A DNA stretch of 64,000 nucleotides from Sphaerisporangium perillae (GTDB lineage: Bacteria; Actinomycetota; Actinomycetes; Streptosporangiales; Streptosporangiaceae): NCBI RefSeq assembly GCF_023276435.1, contig NZ_JALLPO010000008.1, positions 168,987-232,986 of the forward strand, read 5' to 3'. Under the pieces are notes generated by a model. It had not been told where the DNA came from and ran no database searches. It saw only the letters and a program-made list of their open reading frames with translations. Both the position numbers and the translations under genes were made by a program. Shown piece by piece: positions 35,501-43,211 of the stretch (position 1 is the first letter of the stretch; each line of letters begins with the position of its first letter).

Positions 35501-38500
35501 GCGTGCACCAACTGGTCGGCGGCAGCCCACTGCGCGCTGGACTGGCCGCCGACACGCTTGGCCGGGGCGGCGACGTACCCGACGGTTGGCAGGTGCTGCG
35601 CACCCCGCACCGGGCTCAGGCGCTGACCCACCGGGTGGCCGCGCTGCTGCCTACCGAACCGGTCGGGCCGACCGGCTGGCCCGCCGACCCGGTCGCGGAG
35701 GTGACGCCGGCGGTGGAGTCGTGGGTTGCGCACCTACTCGGCCCCGCCGCAGGCTGGACGCTGACCGGTGAACTGGGCCCGAGTCGACCCGGCGACCACA
35801 ATGGCGCGCGGGACGGTGGCGGCGCCCGGCCCTTCGAAATCCCCGCCGACCGCCTCGGGCTCGGCGCGCTGAGCACGGTGCTCGACGCGAGCAGCGCCGA
35901 ACAGGACAGGCTGCGCCGCGCGGTGCGAGAAACCCTCGGGGCTGAGCCGGGCACGCTGGTGACCTTGGCCGGCGCCGGCTGGGCGGCGCTGCGCGGCACG
36001 GCGGCGCGGATCCGCTCGCTGCTGACCAGCGCGCAGCCCGTACTGCCGAGGCATCTGCCCGGCGAACCGGCGGATCACACGGTGGACATCGCGGACGCCC
36101 GGCGCCGGCTCGCCGCCTTCGCTGCCCACCCACTGGTCGCGTCTCATCCTGGCGCCGCCGCCCTGGCCGCCTGTGCGGCGGGCTCAGGGGATGCTGAATC
36201 CGGTGGGGTCGAAGGGTGGCTGTCCCAGGCGCGGGCCGCCCTGGCCGAGGTGCTCGGCGCGGACGTCCCGGTGTTGCCCAGGCTCGCCGGACCAGTGCCG
36301 GCAGCGCGGGAGGACGTCTCGGGCGCCGACGTCGAGGACTGGTTGCGGCGCAACGCGATGGTACGTCCGGTCGCCCGCACCCTGTACGAGACACTGGTGC
36401 CGGCCGGCGCCCGGGCCGGCCACGCGGAGCGGTTGTGCGCGGCGCAGGACCCGCCGACCGGAGCGGACGGCGCGCCCGATGCCTGGATCGGCGGTGTCTT
36501 CCCCACCGAACGGCGCCCGGCCGCTCGCGCCCAGCTCGTGTGGCACGCGCCGGCGCGACTGGGAGCGGACGTAGTGGGCGTGCTGCTCGATGAGTGGGTC
36601 GAACTGCTGCCCGGAGCGGACCGGTTCCGCCCCGCCGCACCGGCGCTGCCGACCGGCACACCGCCGGAGACCGAACTGACCGGCGTCGCGTTCCACTACG
36701 ACCGGCCGGACGCGAAGGCCCCGCACACCGTGCTCATCGCGGTGCCCCCGGACCTGGACCGCGGCTGGACCTCCGACGGCCTGGTTCAGGTACTCAGGGA
36801 GACCCTGGAGCTGGCCAAGCTCAGGGCCGTCGACCTCGCCGACCTGCCGCTGCTGGACGACCTGATGCCCGCCATCCGGATCGCCCCGCACAGCGGGACC
36901 GGGCAACTGCTGGCCTCGATCGAAACCCGCCGTCCGGACACCGACCCGGACGGTCCGTTCCGACTGGAGCCCGGGCACCGTACCGGCGACGTCGAGTCCG
37001 GCCTGGCCGCCCGGGTGCACGACCCGCTGTGGCTGCTGACCCGGCAATGGCAGTTCGGTGAGTTCGCCGCCCAGGACGCCGGCTCGCCGGCGGTGGTCCG
37101 GATGTCCGGCGGCAGTGCGCCGATCGACGCCTGGCGCCCGGTCGGCGCGTCCGACTGGATACCTTATGACCCCCGCCGGGGCCCGCTGGACGCGCAGATC
37201 GAGGACGAGCCAGTGCGCGTCGACGAGCGGCTGCGCGCTGAGGGAGGCGCCCAACTGCTGCGCATGCTGGACGACGCCGGCCTGCGCGCCGCCGCCACCG
37301 AGGCACTCGCCCCGCACATCCTTCCGACCGGTGACGCGGATGGCGGCCTCGTCGACCTACTCGGCGGCCGGGTGCCGGACGCGGCGTCAGTGGCGGCGGC
37401 ACTCGACGCGGGCACCTTTCACCCCGGGGCCGACCCGAGGCTCGGCGAGGTGGGCGGCCGCTGGCGGCGTTGGTGGGCGGATCAGCTGGCCGAGCGCGGA
37501 CCTGACTGCTTTGACCCGCACCGGTTCGAGCACGCGGCCGAGCTGTCCAGCGGCGGCGCGGTGCTACGTGCCGAGGAATACCTGGGCGACGGGCTGGACT
37601 GGTACAGCGTCGACGTCGATCCCGAGTCGGCAGCCATGCCGCCCGGCCCGCGGCAGGTGTTCACCGATGAAGGCCTTCCCACGACAGTGCGCTACGGCGG
37701 AATGCCCGCCGACCGGTTCTGGGAGATGGAAGACGCGCAGGTCGACCTGGGCTCGGCGGAGGTGTCCACGCTCGACACCGGACGGCTGCTGCTGATCTCG
37801 TTCGCCACGGTCTACGGCAATGACTGGTTCCTGGTCCCCCTCGAGGCGCCGGTCGGCTCGCTGACCACGCTGGACCAGCTGTTGGTACGTGACGTGTTCG
37901 GCCGCCACCATCTGATCGAACGCGCCGGCCGGAGCGACTCGGCCTGGTCGATGTTCAGTCTGCACAGCCCCGACCCGGACCACCCGGCGGCGTCCGGGCT
38001 GCTGGTGCTGCCCTCCGAACGCGGCCAGATGGGGCAGCCACTGGAGCACATCGGACTGGCTCGCGACGAATTGGCCAACCTCGCCTGGGCCGTACAACAC
38101 CACTACACCGATGGCCGGGGCGAGCCGGTGGATCGGCGGGACCGGTGGGCGCGGATCGCGCCCGATCCGATCCCGACCGGCGAGCTTCCGGCGTACGGCA
38201 TGCAGACGGTCGTACCGGACTACTGGTTCCCGCTGGTCCCCGAGATGGTGCGGCCGTCGGTGATCCGGTTCCGGCTGGCCGGGCTCGACGCGCCCGGCCT
38301 GGCGTCGCACCCGCAGGGCCGGTTGATCAGTGAGGGGCTGTGGGTGCACGAAGAAGAGGTACCGCGCGACGGCGTGAGCCTGACCCGCCGTCCCGTGCTG
38401 GCCCGCTGGTTCGACGGGTCGTGGCACAGCTGGATTCGGCGGGAGAAGGCCCCAGGCGTCGGGGAGAGCTCCAGCGGGCTGGCCTTCGACACCGTGCGCC

Positions 38501-38523
38501 CTACCGAACCATGGCCGCAGTGA
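32596..38523 (+). CDS. Giant (1975 aa) conserved protein of unknown function
   Basis: This is the longest gene in the window. Residues 5-75 form a predicted coiled coil (ARTRAEADTAQAR-type heptads). Next comes LLPVRVETIWWEPRTLRVRV with YPDDIQLSRFNPELTPDE near residues 100-140, then MLRVGHQPYGVLPVT near 418, and HDPLWLLTRQWQFGEFAAQD near 1475. I recall these motifs together only in very large uncharacterised bacterial proteins. There are no membrane segments, signal peptide, nucleotide-binding or protease motifs. Many acidic, Pro-rich linkers suggest a multi-domain scaffold. AGGAGG lies nine bases before ATG at 32596. The gene is 31 bases after its neighbour, in the same operon. Confidence 0.85.
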   Translation: MSEPFSVRAQLDRTRAEADTAQARADEQQAVVRRLQDAIQAGDERATSEQLTTAAGVQAELRRAAGQLNGFVSGAEDELAQALDAGTRLFGDDNTDPIALLPVRVETIWWEPRTLRVRVYPDDIQLSRFNPELTPDEADAAAEYWRDPSQDAWQRLLRRMRPARAAWAVRACRPGAPPPVVRPVDQRERRQRTVVMPKRWRFVGLVDGQVVVDKLGRPVPDPLPAGLLRAEEEGWETDWFSALKAGMAVELSFADGTDHLDELLVVGVRDEPAAAGAAHLSDLLLGHAFGGGLGLLAPGTPTNNTPRTRSGWSSQPAYPGPDLPAGEHPVADALAAALGLPDAGPLRGRPGAKDPEPAAIAALSLLTWPTLGKGFAEASVSHLNLGTRQVQATDPARPWRAIRDHLAEHVRSRGPLPMLRVGHQPYGVLPVTALGDWRARRDRDVDALLVPWLRRLRERWRAALDEAPIPRVRPDEPVDQVAVDALQRLPVATGLAMRRLNGPGFAVPRTPRDQPPAELGLPGLPPDGTLRWTTRSDGWTDLGWGLDEATGVPAFMSRLTPDPVTFPARVLATADYLRAVRAFLAGELDAASYHRDWPVGLSSGGEPPRRRDTLFDLPDAAAPAPGRTPQDDGETPPDEGGSPEGTDEPPDVSEVLTALLYLPNWAFMDGDDGANDPLRQALAVTGEVDQLVADVLEGLNERDHEERVAAAAHFSDALAELEAAMRALAAVPVTRLPALLLEVIDIYSHRLDAWVTSLASHRLAEQRASGVDGVRFGCYGWVENLRPPVPREQVEIELDDENDTAIVSDQDGYVHAPSLQHAATAAVLRSGFLGHPGEQTYAVNLNSRRARIARWLLGGVRRGQSLGALLGYRFERALHEANLDSEVDGFRRAFPIPTVDEPDDPDGVDGLWAHSTLAIAARNVVDGMALARAGANALRFAGNPGAVEPILADLTDALDAVGDLVLAESVHQLVGGSPLRAGLAADTLGRGGDVPDGWQVLRTPHRAQALTHRVAALLPTEPVGPTGWPADPVAEVTPAVESWVAHLLGPAAGWTLTGELGPSRPGDHNGARDGGGARPFEIPADRLGLGALSTVLDASSAEQDRLRRAVRETLGAEPGTLVTLAGAGWAALRGTAARIRSLLTSAQPVLPRHLPGEPADHTVDIADARRRLAAFAAHPLVASHPGAAALAACAAGSGDAESGGVEGWLSQARAALAEVLGADVPVLPRLAGPVPAAREDVSGADVEDWLRRNAMVRPVARTLYETLVPAGARAGHAERLCAAQDPPTGADGAPDAWIGGVFPTERRPAARAQLVWHAPARLGADVVGVLLDEWVELLPGADRFRPAAPALPTGTPPETELTGVAFHYDRPDAKAPHTVLIAVPPDLDRGWTSDGLVQVLRETLELAKLRAVDLADLPLLDDLMPAIRIAPHSGTGQLLASIETRRPDTDPDGPFRLEPGHRTGDVESGLAARVHDPLWLLTRQWQFGEFAAQDAGSPAVVRMSGGSAPIDAWRPVGASDWIPYDPRRGPLDAQIEDEPVRVDERLRAEGGAQLLRMLDDAGLRAAATEALAPHILPTGDADGGLVDLLGGRVPDAASVAAALDAGTFHPGADPRLGEVGGRWRRWWADQLAERGPDCFDPHRFEHAAELSSGGAVLRAEEYLGDGLDWYSVDVDPESAAMPPGPRQVFTDEGLPTTVRYGGMPADRFWEMEDAQVDLGSAEVSTLDTGRLLLISFATVYGNDWFLVPLEAPVGSLTTLDQLLVRDVFGRHHLIERAGRSDSAWSMFSLHSPDPDHPAASGLLVLPSERGQMGQPLEHIGLARDELANLAWAVQHHYTDGRGEPVDRRDRWARIAPDPIPTGELPAYGMQTVVPDYWFPLVPEMVRPSVIRFRLAGLDAPGLASHPQGRLISEGLWVHEEEVPRDGVSLTRRPVLARWFDGSWHSWIRREKAPGVGESSSGLAFDTVRPTEPWPQ

Positions 38524-38560
38524 CGCGAGCTGGACCGACTTCCTTGAAAGGCATCGTGAA

Positions 38561-39547
38561 ATGATCAAGAGAATCCTCGCGGCAGCTGTGTCGGCGATCA
38601 GCGTCGTACTCGTCGTGTGGTGGACGACGGCCGTGTTCTCACCCACCGGTGTCTGGCCGCTGTCGGAGCAGCTCGCATGGCGCTTCACCCCTAGGTGGGC
38701 CGCACTCGCGTCGGCGCTGCTTGTGGCGGTGACGATGTGCGTCGTCCACATGGTGGCGGTGGGTGCCAAACCGCCCTCCAAACCCACCGAGGCTAACCTT
38801 CCGGGCGACATGGCCGAGCGCGCCGCCTCGATCAGCGACTTCCGGCGGGCCGGGTTGAAAGGCATGGTCATGGGATCGGATGGGCGGGCGTCGACGTCGA
38901 AGGTGCAGGTGGCGATCTGGAGTGTGGCCATCGTCTTCGGCCTGCTCATGTTGTTGCTCGCCGGTCGCACTCCCAACTGCCCCATCCCGGCGGGGACCGC
39001 CTATGCGGGCTCCTGTCCGGCGGACGTGATGGACGGAACTCCGTTCGCGAGGCTCCTCGGGAGCGATTTCCGGTGGGAGTATCTGCTTCTGCTCGGATGG
39101 CCGCTGTCAGTGGCGCTCATCAGGAAGAACCAGGTCCTAGGGGCCCTGGAGAGGATCAACAAGAGGATGCCTGCTGGAACGCCGGAGGCCGGGACGCCGC
39201 AGGCCGTGGACTCCGGCACCGCAGCCGCCACCAAGGCCCCGCCGGCCGATCCCCGTGAGGTCGGCCTGTTGGCCGGGCTCCGCCAGATAGTCACCGACGA
39301 CGCCGGGCACGGGGCGCTACTGGACGTCCAGTATTTTGTCTTCACCCTCATCACTGTCGGCTACTTCCTGCTCCAGCTCATCACAAACCCTCGCGAAGGC
39401 CTCCCGGAGATCCCGGCCACCCTGCTCGTGCTGATGGGCCTCTCAGGCAGTGGCTACCTCTCCGGCGGGTTCATCGAACCGATCGGCAAGCCCGAGCCCG
39501 ATTCCCAGCCCTCCACTGTCACGAACGCTTCCGCTTTGCGCCCATGA
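38561..39547 (+). CDS. Multi-pass membrane protein closing the large operon
   Basis: This 328-aa protein has about six membrane segments: residues 7-27, 42-64, 119-139, 170-188, 256-276 and 285-305. The cytoplasmic or loop parts carry DFRRAGLKGMVMGSDGRAST, SKVQVAIWSVAIVFGLLMLL and DVQYFVFTLITVGYFLLQLI, a pattern I recall from small families of bacterial membrane proteins of unknown function. A Cys pair (NCPIPAGTAYAGSC) sits in a probable outside loop. It is 37 bases after the giant gene and may anchor the complex in the membrane. Confidence 0.8.
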   Translation: MIKRILAAAVSAISVVLVVWWTTAVFSPTGVWPLSEQLAWRFTPRWAALASALLVAVTMCVVHMVAVGAKPPSKPTEANLPGDMAERAASISDFRRAGLKGMVMGSDGRASTSKVQVAIWSVAIVFGLLMLLLAGRTPNCPIPAGTAYAGSCPADVMDGTPFARLLGSDFRWEYLLLLGWPLSVALIRKNQVLGALERINKRMPAGTPEAGTPQAVDSGTAAATKAPPADPREVGLLAGLRQIVTDDAGHGALLDVQYFVFTLITVGYFLLQLITNPREGLPEIPATLLVLMGLSGSGYLSGGFIEPIGKPEPDSQPSTVTNASALRP

Positions 39548-39613
39548 TCTCGTCGTAGAGCGCAGACGGATGTGATGAATGTCGGCGAATCGTTTCGGGA
39601 GCGGCCGGCCGAT

Positions 39614-40300
39614 CTATTTCGGTGTTGGCGCCGAGAGGCGTGCGGTGAGGTCGGCGACGCCTTCGCCGGACAGTTGCTGTAGCTCGGCGAGGCGTCCGGT
39701 GCAGATCAGGAGGATCGCGCTCATTGGGCCTTGGACCCCTGGCCCGTCGCCGACGGCCCAGGGCATGTCCGTGGCGGTCAACCGGAACCCTGTCACCTTC
39801 CGGGTGGCGGGAAGGGGCGGCGGCCAGCGCATGGACAACACCCGGCCGGCCGCGGCGGCTGCTGCGGCCGGTGGCATGTCATGGCGGCGGCCGAGGGGGA
39901 TGGCGATGTCCTGCCCGTGGACGAGGATGTCGGTGAGCGTTTCCAGATGGGTGGCCCCGATGTTGTGACGCCGAGACCCGATCATGCCGCGGATCTGGGC
40001 GATGATCTGCCCGGTCGAGAGTGCGGCGGCGCGCCGGCAGGCCGCGTAGTGGATCGTGCGGTCAAGATTTCCGCGCCATTGGCCCATCATGCCGATCATG
40101 TCGGCCAGACCGAGCTGCTGCAGCGTCAGGTGCGCGGCGACGTCCCGAACCGTCCAGCCCGCGCACAGCGACGGCTGCCGCCACTTGTCGTCGGACAGGT
40201 CTTCCAACAGGTCGGCCAGGCTCGCTCGCTGCGCGTCGATCACTTGCCAGACTTGGTCGCGGTCCAGGACGACTGGATCTTGTGGCTGCTTGTCCCTCAT
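39614..40300 (-). CDS. Maleylpyruvate isomerase/DinB-like family protein
   Basis: This 228-aa protein has the mycothiol-dependent maleylpyruvate isomerase (MDMPI/DinB-like) plan: QRASLADLLEDLSDDKWRQP, SLCAGWTVRDVAAHLTLQQL with the first metal-ligand His, and ILVHGQDIAIPLGR with another His. Such four-helix proteins bind a metal and often use mycothiol, the actinobacterial thiol. The true substrate is unknown. Its ATG overlaps the stop of the upstream TetR gene (ATGA), so it is co-regulated by that repressor. Confidence 0.85.
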   Translation of the reverse strand: MRDKQPQDPVVLDRDQVWQVIDAQRASLADLLEDLSDDKWRQPSLCAGWTVRDVAAHLTLQQLGLADMIGMMGQWRGNLDRTIHYAACRRAAALSTGQIIAQIRGMIGSRRHNIGATHLETLTDILVHGQDIAIPLGRRHDMPPAAAAAAAGRVLSMRWPPPLPATRKVTGFRLTATDMPWAVGDGPGVQGPMSAILLICTGRLAELQQLSGEGVADLTARLSAPTPK

Positions 40301-40875
40301 GCCGGTGCCTCCGCTGGACGAGAACGGATGACGCTCGTGACGAGCGCCGATATTTGTTCGGATGGATCGAACGCCGGGTCTGGGATGGCGAGTTGGTGCA
40401 GGATGATGCCGGTCCAGTGGTTCATGATGATCGGCCCGTCGCGTTCGGGATCGGTGGAGCCGGCGATGCGCAGCCAGTTCATGAACCAGGCGTTGACCCG
40501 CGCGCCGGTGACCGTCAGTTGCGCCCGCAACGACGGACGGATGCCGGCCTCCACGAGGATCGCGTACCGGGCCAGCGTCAGCGTCCGCTGCGGCCCGGTG
40601 GCGGTCTGCGCGAAAACGGTGAGGGCGTGGGCCAGCTCCCGCGGCGTGGTGGGGTGCATCCTGACCGCGATTTCCTCCCAGTTGGCGCGCTCACGGGCGG
40701 CGAACCGCTCCACCACCGCGTCGAACAGCGCATCGCGAGTGCGGAAGTGGTTGGAGGTGGAGCCGGTCGGCAGCCCCGCGGCAGTGTCGATGGTGCGGTG
40801 GGTGAGCGCGTGGATCCCACGCTCGCCGAGCACGGCGATCGCGGCGTCGAGCAAGGTCTCGCGTCTGTTCGCCAT
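40297..40875 (-). CDS. TetR-family transcriptional regulator
   Basis: This 192-aa repressor has an N-terminal helix-turn-helix at 5-50: LLDAAIAVLGERGIHALTHR, TIDTAAGLPTGSTSNHFRTR. The remainder is a helical ligand-binding domain. There is no ribosome binding site; a promoter (TTGTAG, 18 bases, TAGTAT on the minus strand) ends six bases before the ATG, so the mRNA is probably leaderless. Three palindromes between this gene and the divergent amidohydrolase are its likely binding sites. Confidence 0.9.
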   Translation of the reverse strand: MANRRETLLDAAIAVLGERGIHALTHRTIDTAAGLPTGSTSNHFRTRDALFDAVVERFAARERANWEEIAVRMHPTTPRELAHALTVFAQTATGPQRTLTLARYAILVEAGIRPSLRAQLTVTGARVNAWFMNWLRIAGSTDPERDGPIIMNHWTGIILHQLAIPDPAFDPSEQISALVTSVIRSRPAEAPA

Positions 40876-40881
40876 ACCAGG

Positions 40882-40944
40882 ATACTACGGCAGTAGTCCA
40901 ATTAACTACAATAGTTGTGCCTAGCACTACGATCGTCGTAGAGT
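40882..40944. promoter_or_regulatory. Divergent leaderless promoters overlaid with three palindromes
   Basis: The palindromes are ACTAC-4-GTAGT (40884-40897), AACTA-3-TAGTT (40904-40916) and CTACGA-3-TCGTAG (40927-40941). Minus-strand promoter: -35 TTGTAG (40911-40906), 18-base spacer, -10 TAGTAT (40887-40882), ending six bases before tetR. Plus-strand promoter: -35 TTGTGC (40915-40920), 18-base spacer, -10 TAGAGT (40939-40944), ending seven bases before the amidohydrolase ATG. Outer palindromes cover both -10 boxes, so one repressor could shut both genes. Confidence 0.7.
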
Positions 40945-40951
40945 CCGTCGT

Positions 40952-42172
40952 ATGGACGTCGAGAGGCAGCCGGCGCGCGGGTACCGCGCGGATATCGCGT
41001 TCGACGGTGAGAAGGCGGTCCCGGGCGGCGCCCTGGTGCTCGTCCAGGACGGCGTCATCATCGGGGTGGAGCCGGGTCCCGCACTGGCGCCGGACGGTTT
41101 CGAGGTGACCTACCTGCCGGGAACCGCCCTGCTTCCCGGCCTCATCGACACTCATAGCCATCTCTGCGGCAACAATGAACCCGACGCGCTGGACCGGTTG
41201 CCCAGCCTGAGCCCCGACGAGCTCGACAACGCCGTGGAGGCGGCGCTCGCGGCACAGCTCGCCGCAGGCGTGACGGCGGTACGGGACCTCGGAGACCACC
41301 AGTGGGCTGTCGTCGACCGGCACCGGAGGCGGCCCCACGGGCCGACGGTGGTCGCCTCCGGGCCGCCCATCACCAGCCTGGGCGGCCACTGCGCGAGCAT
41401 GGGCGGCGAGGCGAGCGGCGTCGAGGAACTGCGCCGGGCAGTTCGGGAACGCGCCGACCGCGGAGCCGACCTGGTGAAGATCATGACGAGTGGCGGCGTG
41501 CTGACGCCCACCACCGAGATCCGGGCCTGCCAGTTCAGCCTCGAAGAAGTGATGGCCGTCGTCGATGAGGCCCACCGGCTCGGCTTCCCCATCATCGCGC
41601 ACGCGCACGCGCTCGCGGCGGTGGAACAGTGCGTCGCCGCGGGGGTCGACGGCATCGAGCACTGCAGCTGCCTCGGCGAGCAGGGCATGCACACGCCGCC
41701 GGAGCTCGCTGAGGCGATCGCCGCGGCCGGAATCATGGTCTGTCCGACGCTGGGCCACGAGCTTAGCCGGATGGCAGGGCCGCCGTCGCCGGCGATGGCG
41801 GCCCTGCTCAAGCGCAGCGGCGTCACCGTGGAGGACAGGCTGGTCCAGGTCGGAGAGCTGCATCGGGGCGGAGTTACCCTGATCAGCGGAGTCGACTCCG
41901 GCATCAACCCGGTCAAGGCGCACGGCGACCTCACGCTGGCGGTGATCGAGCTTGTCGCCTCCGGAGTTCCCCCAACGACCGCGCTCGCGTCGGCCACCAG
42001 CCTCGCCGCCCGGGCGTGCGGCCTGACGGACCGCACAGGCCGGCTGAGAATCGGGCTCGACGCCGACCTGCTCCTCGTCAACGGCGACCCGACCACCGAC
42101 ATCACCGCGATCCGCAACGCCCGCACCGTCATCTCCCGCGGCCGGGTCATCAACCCCGAACCGGCCACCTGA
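40952..42172 (+). CDS. Metal-dependent amidohydrolase (imidazolonepropionase-like)
   Basis: This 406-aa enzyme has the amidohydrolase signatures: LLPGLIDTHSHL (first H-x-H), ADLVKIMTSGGV (bridging Lys), PIIAHAHALAAVEQ and GIEHCSCL (further His ligands), and ISGVDSGINPVK (catalytic Asp). The C-terminal LRIGLDADLLLVNGDPTTDI is the usual closing sandwich strand. Family members hydrolyse cyclic amides, Pro-dipeptides or drug-like amides; the substrate is unknown. It seems leaderless, with the ATG seven bases after a TAGAGT -10 box, and is divergent from tetR. Confidence 0.9.
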   Translation: MDVERQPARGYRADIAFDGEKAVPGGALVLVQDGVIIGVEPGPALAPDGFEVTYLPGTALLPGLIDTHSHLCGNNEPDALDRLPSLSPDELDNAVEAALAAQLAAGVTAVRDLGDHQWAVVDRHRRRPHGPTVVASGPPITSLGGHCASMGGEASGVEELRRAVRERADRGADLVKIMTSGGVLTPTTEIRACQFSLEEVMAVVDEAHRLGFPIIAHAHALAAVEQCVAAGVDGIEHCSCLGEQGMHTPPELAEAIAAAGIMVCPTLGHELSRMAGPPSPAMAALLKRSGVTVEDRLVQVGELHRGGVTLISGVDSGINPVKAHGDLTLAVIELVASGVPPTTALASATSLAARACGLTDRTGRLRIGLDADLLLVNGDPTTDITAIRNARTVISRGRVINPEPAT

Positions 42173-42194
42173 CCTGCCGACGACCAGACGACCA

Positions 42195-42257
42195 GTCCTG
42201 ACTCTGCGGGACGGGAAGGTCGTGCAGGGCACCGCCTTCTACGGCAGCCCCGCTCAG
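42195..42257 (+). pseudogene. C-terminal fragment of a SnoaL/NTF2-like protein
   Basis: The frame reads VLTLRDGKVVQGTAFYGSPA followed by QSD, which is the typical closing strand and loop of SnoaL-like proteins (RDGK-I/V-V-x-G-T-A-F-Y). Nothing upstream encodes the remainder because the amidohydrolase ends just before. The reading then runs on antisense to the next gene. It looks like a stump left by a deletion. Confidence 0.45.
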
Positions 42258-42287
42258 TCGGATCCGGTGGCAGGGCGTGTTCTGTCG

Positions 42288-43211
42288 TCAGGATGGGGCG
42301 AGACGTTGGATCTGGTCGCGGACGCGGTCGTCCAGGTCGGCCTGGAGCAGGCCGTTATTGATGGCGGGGACGCAGTCCATTGAGATCGTCACTGCGGCGG
42401 CCGGTCCTTCCGGATAGTCGAATATGAGCCGGATGCCGCGTTCGTGAGCGCCTCCTATCCCCTGGCAGGTGTTCTGGCTCGGCACGGTGTCCAGAGAGTT
42501 CAGCGTCTCGGCCAGCGCGCGGGCGACGTCCCTGCCGTGCCGTTTCCGGTAGGGCGGCCTTACGTAGGTGGCGTCCCTGCACACTGTGAGCCGGCCGGGT
42601 CGTCCTGGAACCATCAGCTCGTCTTGCCCCCGGCGGTCGCCGGGGCCCCGGCAGGGGTCGCCCGGAGGTACGGACCGCCAAGCTCCGTCCTTGTAGGCGG
42701 TGGTGAGGGCGGGCCCGGCGTACGAGCTGCTGCCGACCGTGCCGTTGGTGGTCCTCACGCAGTGGTTGACCTCCTCGGCGCTGCCCACCCACAGGGCGCG
42801 GCCGTCGGGGTAGGCGAACCGGATGAGGTAGTTGGTCATCGCTCCCCCCATCGCTGTACATGGACGGCCTACGTCGGCGGTGGTCACCGGGAGGTATGCG
42901 AGGTCGCGGGCCATCGCCGCCGTCTGATCCGTCAGCGTCCGCGAACCGGCCAGCCGCTCGCCACCCGGATGCGCGTTGTCCCCGGGATAGGCGCAGATGA
43001 GGGCCTTCACCGGCGAGCCGGGGACGAGCGACTCCTCCACGCCGTCGATGTCGGCGGCCGCGGGTACCCAGCCGCCGATGCCGTCGCCGCCCCAGCGTTC
43101 CGGGCAGGTGGACGGTACGGGCGGTGACTCGCTGACCGATCCCGAGAGCACCATAGCCGCTGTACACACCCCGGCCGCCGCGAGGCCGAGACCGATCAAA
43201 GAAAGCTTCAC
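42288..43211 (-). CDS. Exported protein of unknown function
   Basis: This 307-aa protein starts MKLSLIGLGLAAAGVCTAAM, a signal peptide or signal anchor; the AGVC stretch is only a weak lipobox. The mature part has about seven Cys residues (CPERWGG, ALICAYPGD, GRPCTAMGG, NHCVRTTNG, DPCRGPG, NTCQGIGG, ISMDCVPA), suggesting several disulfides. Two similar halves seem present, each with an L-I-x-F-x-Y-P-x-G strand (NYLIRFAYPDG and RLIFDYPEG). No enzyme motif is recognised. It may be an actinobacterial secreted domain duplicated in tandem. Confidence 0.75.
   Translation of the reverse strand: MKLSLIGLGLAAAGVCTAAMVLSGSVSESPPVPSTCPERWGGDGIGGWVPAAADIDGVEESLVPGSPVKALICAYPGDNAHPGGERLAGSRTLTDQTAAMARDLAYLPVTTADVGRPCTAMGGAMTNYLIRFAYPDGRALWVGSAEEVNHCVRTTNGTVGSSSYAGPALTTAYKDGAWRSVPPGDPCRGPGDRRGQDELMVPGRPGRLTVCRDATYVRPPYRKRHGRDVARALAETLNSLDTVPSQNTCQGIGGAHERGIRLIFDYPEGPAAAVTISMDCVPAINNGLLQADLDDRVRDQIQRLAPS

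Noticed and set aside
16851..39547. The large locus as a classical contractile injection system or prophage
   Set aside because: No sheath, tube, baseplate, AAA ATPase, portal, terminase or integrase was recognised, so the label is not supported although a tail-like role for the giant proteins stays open.
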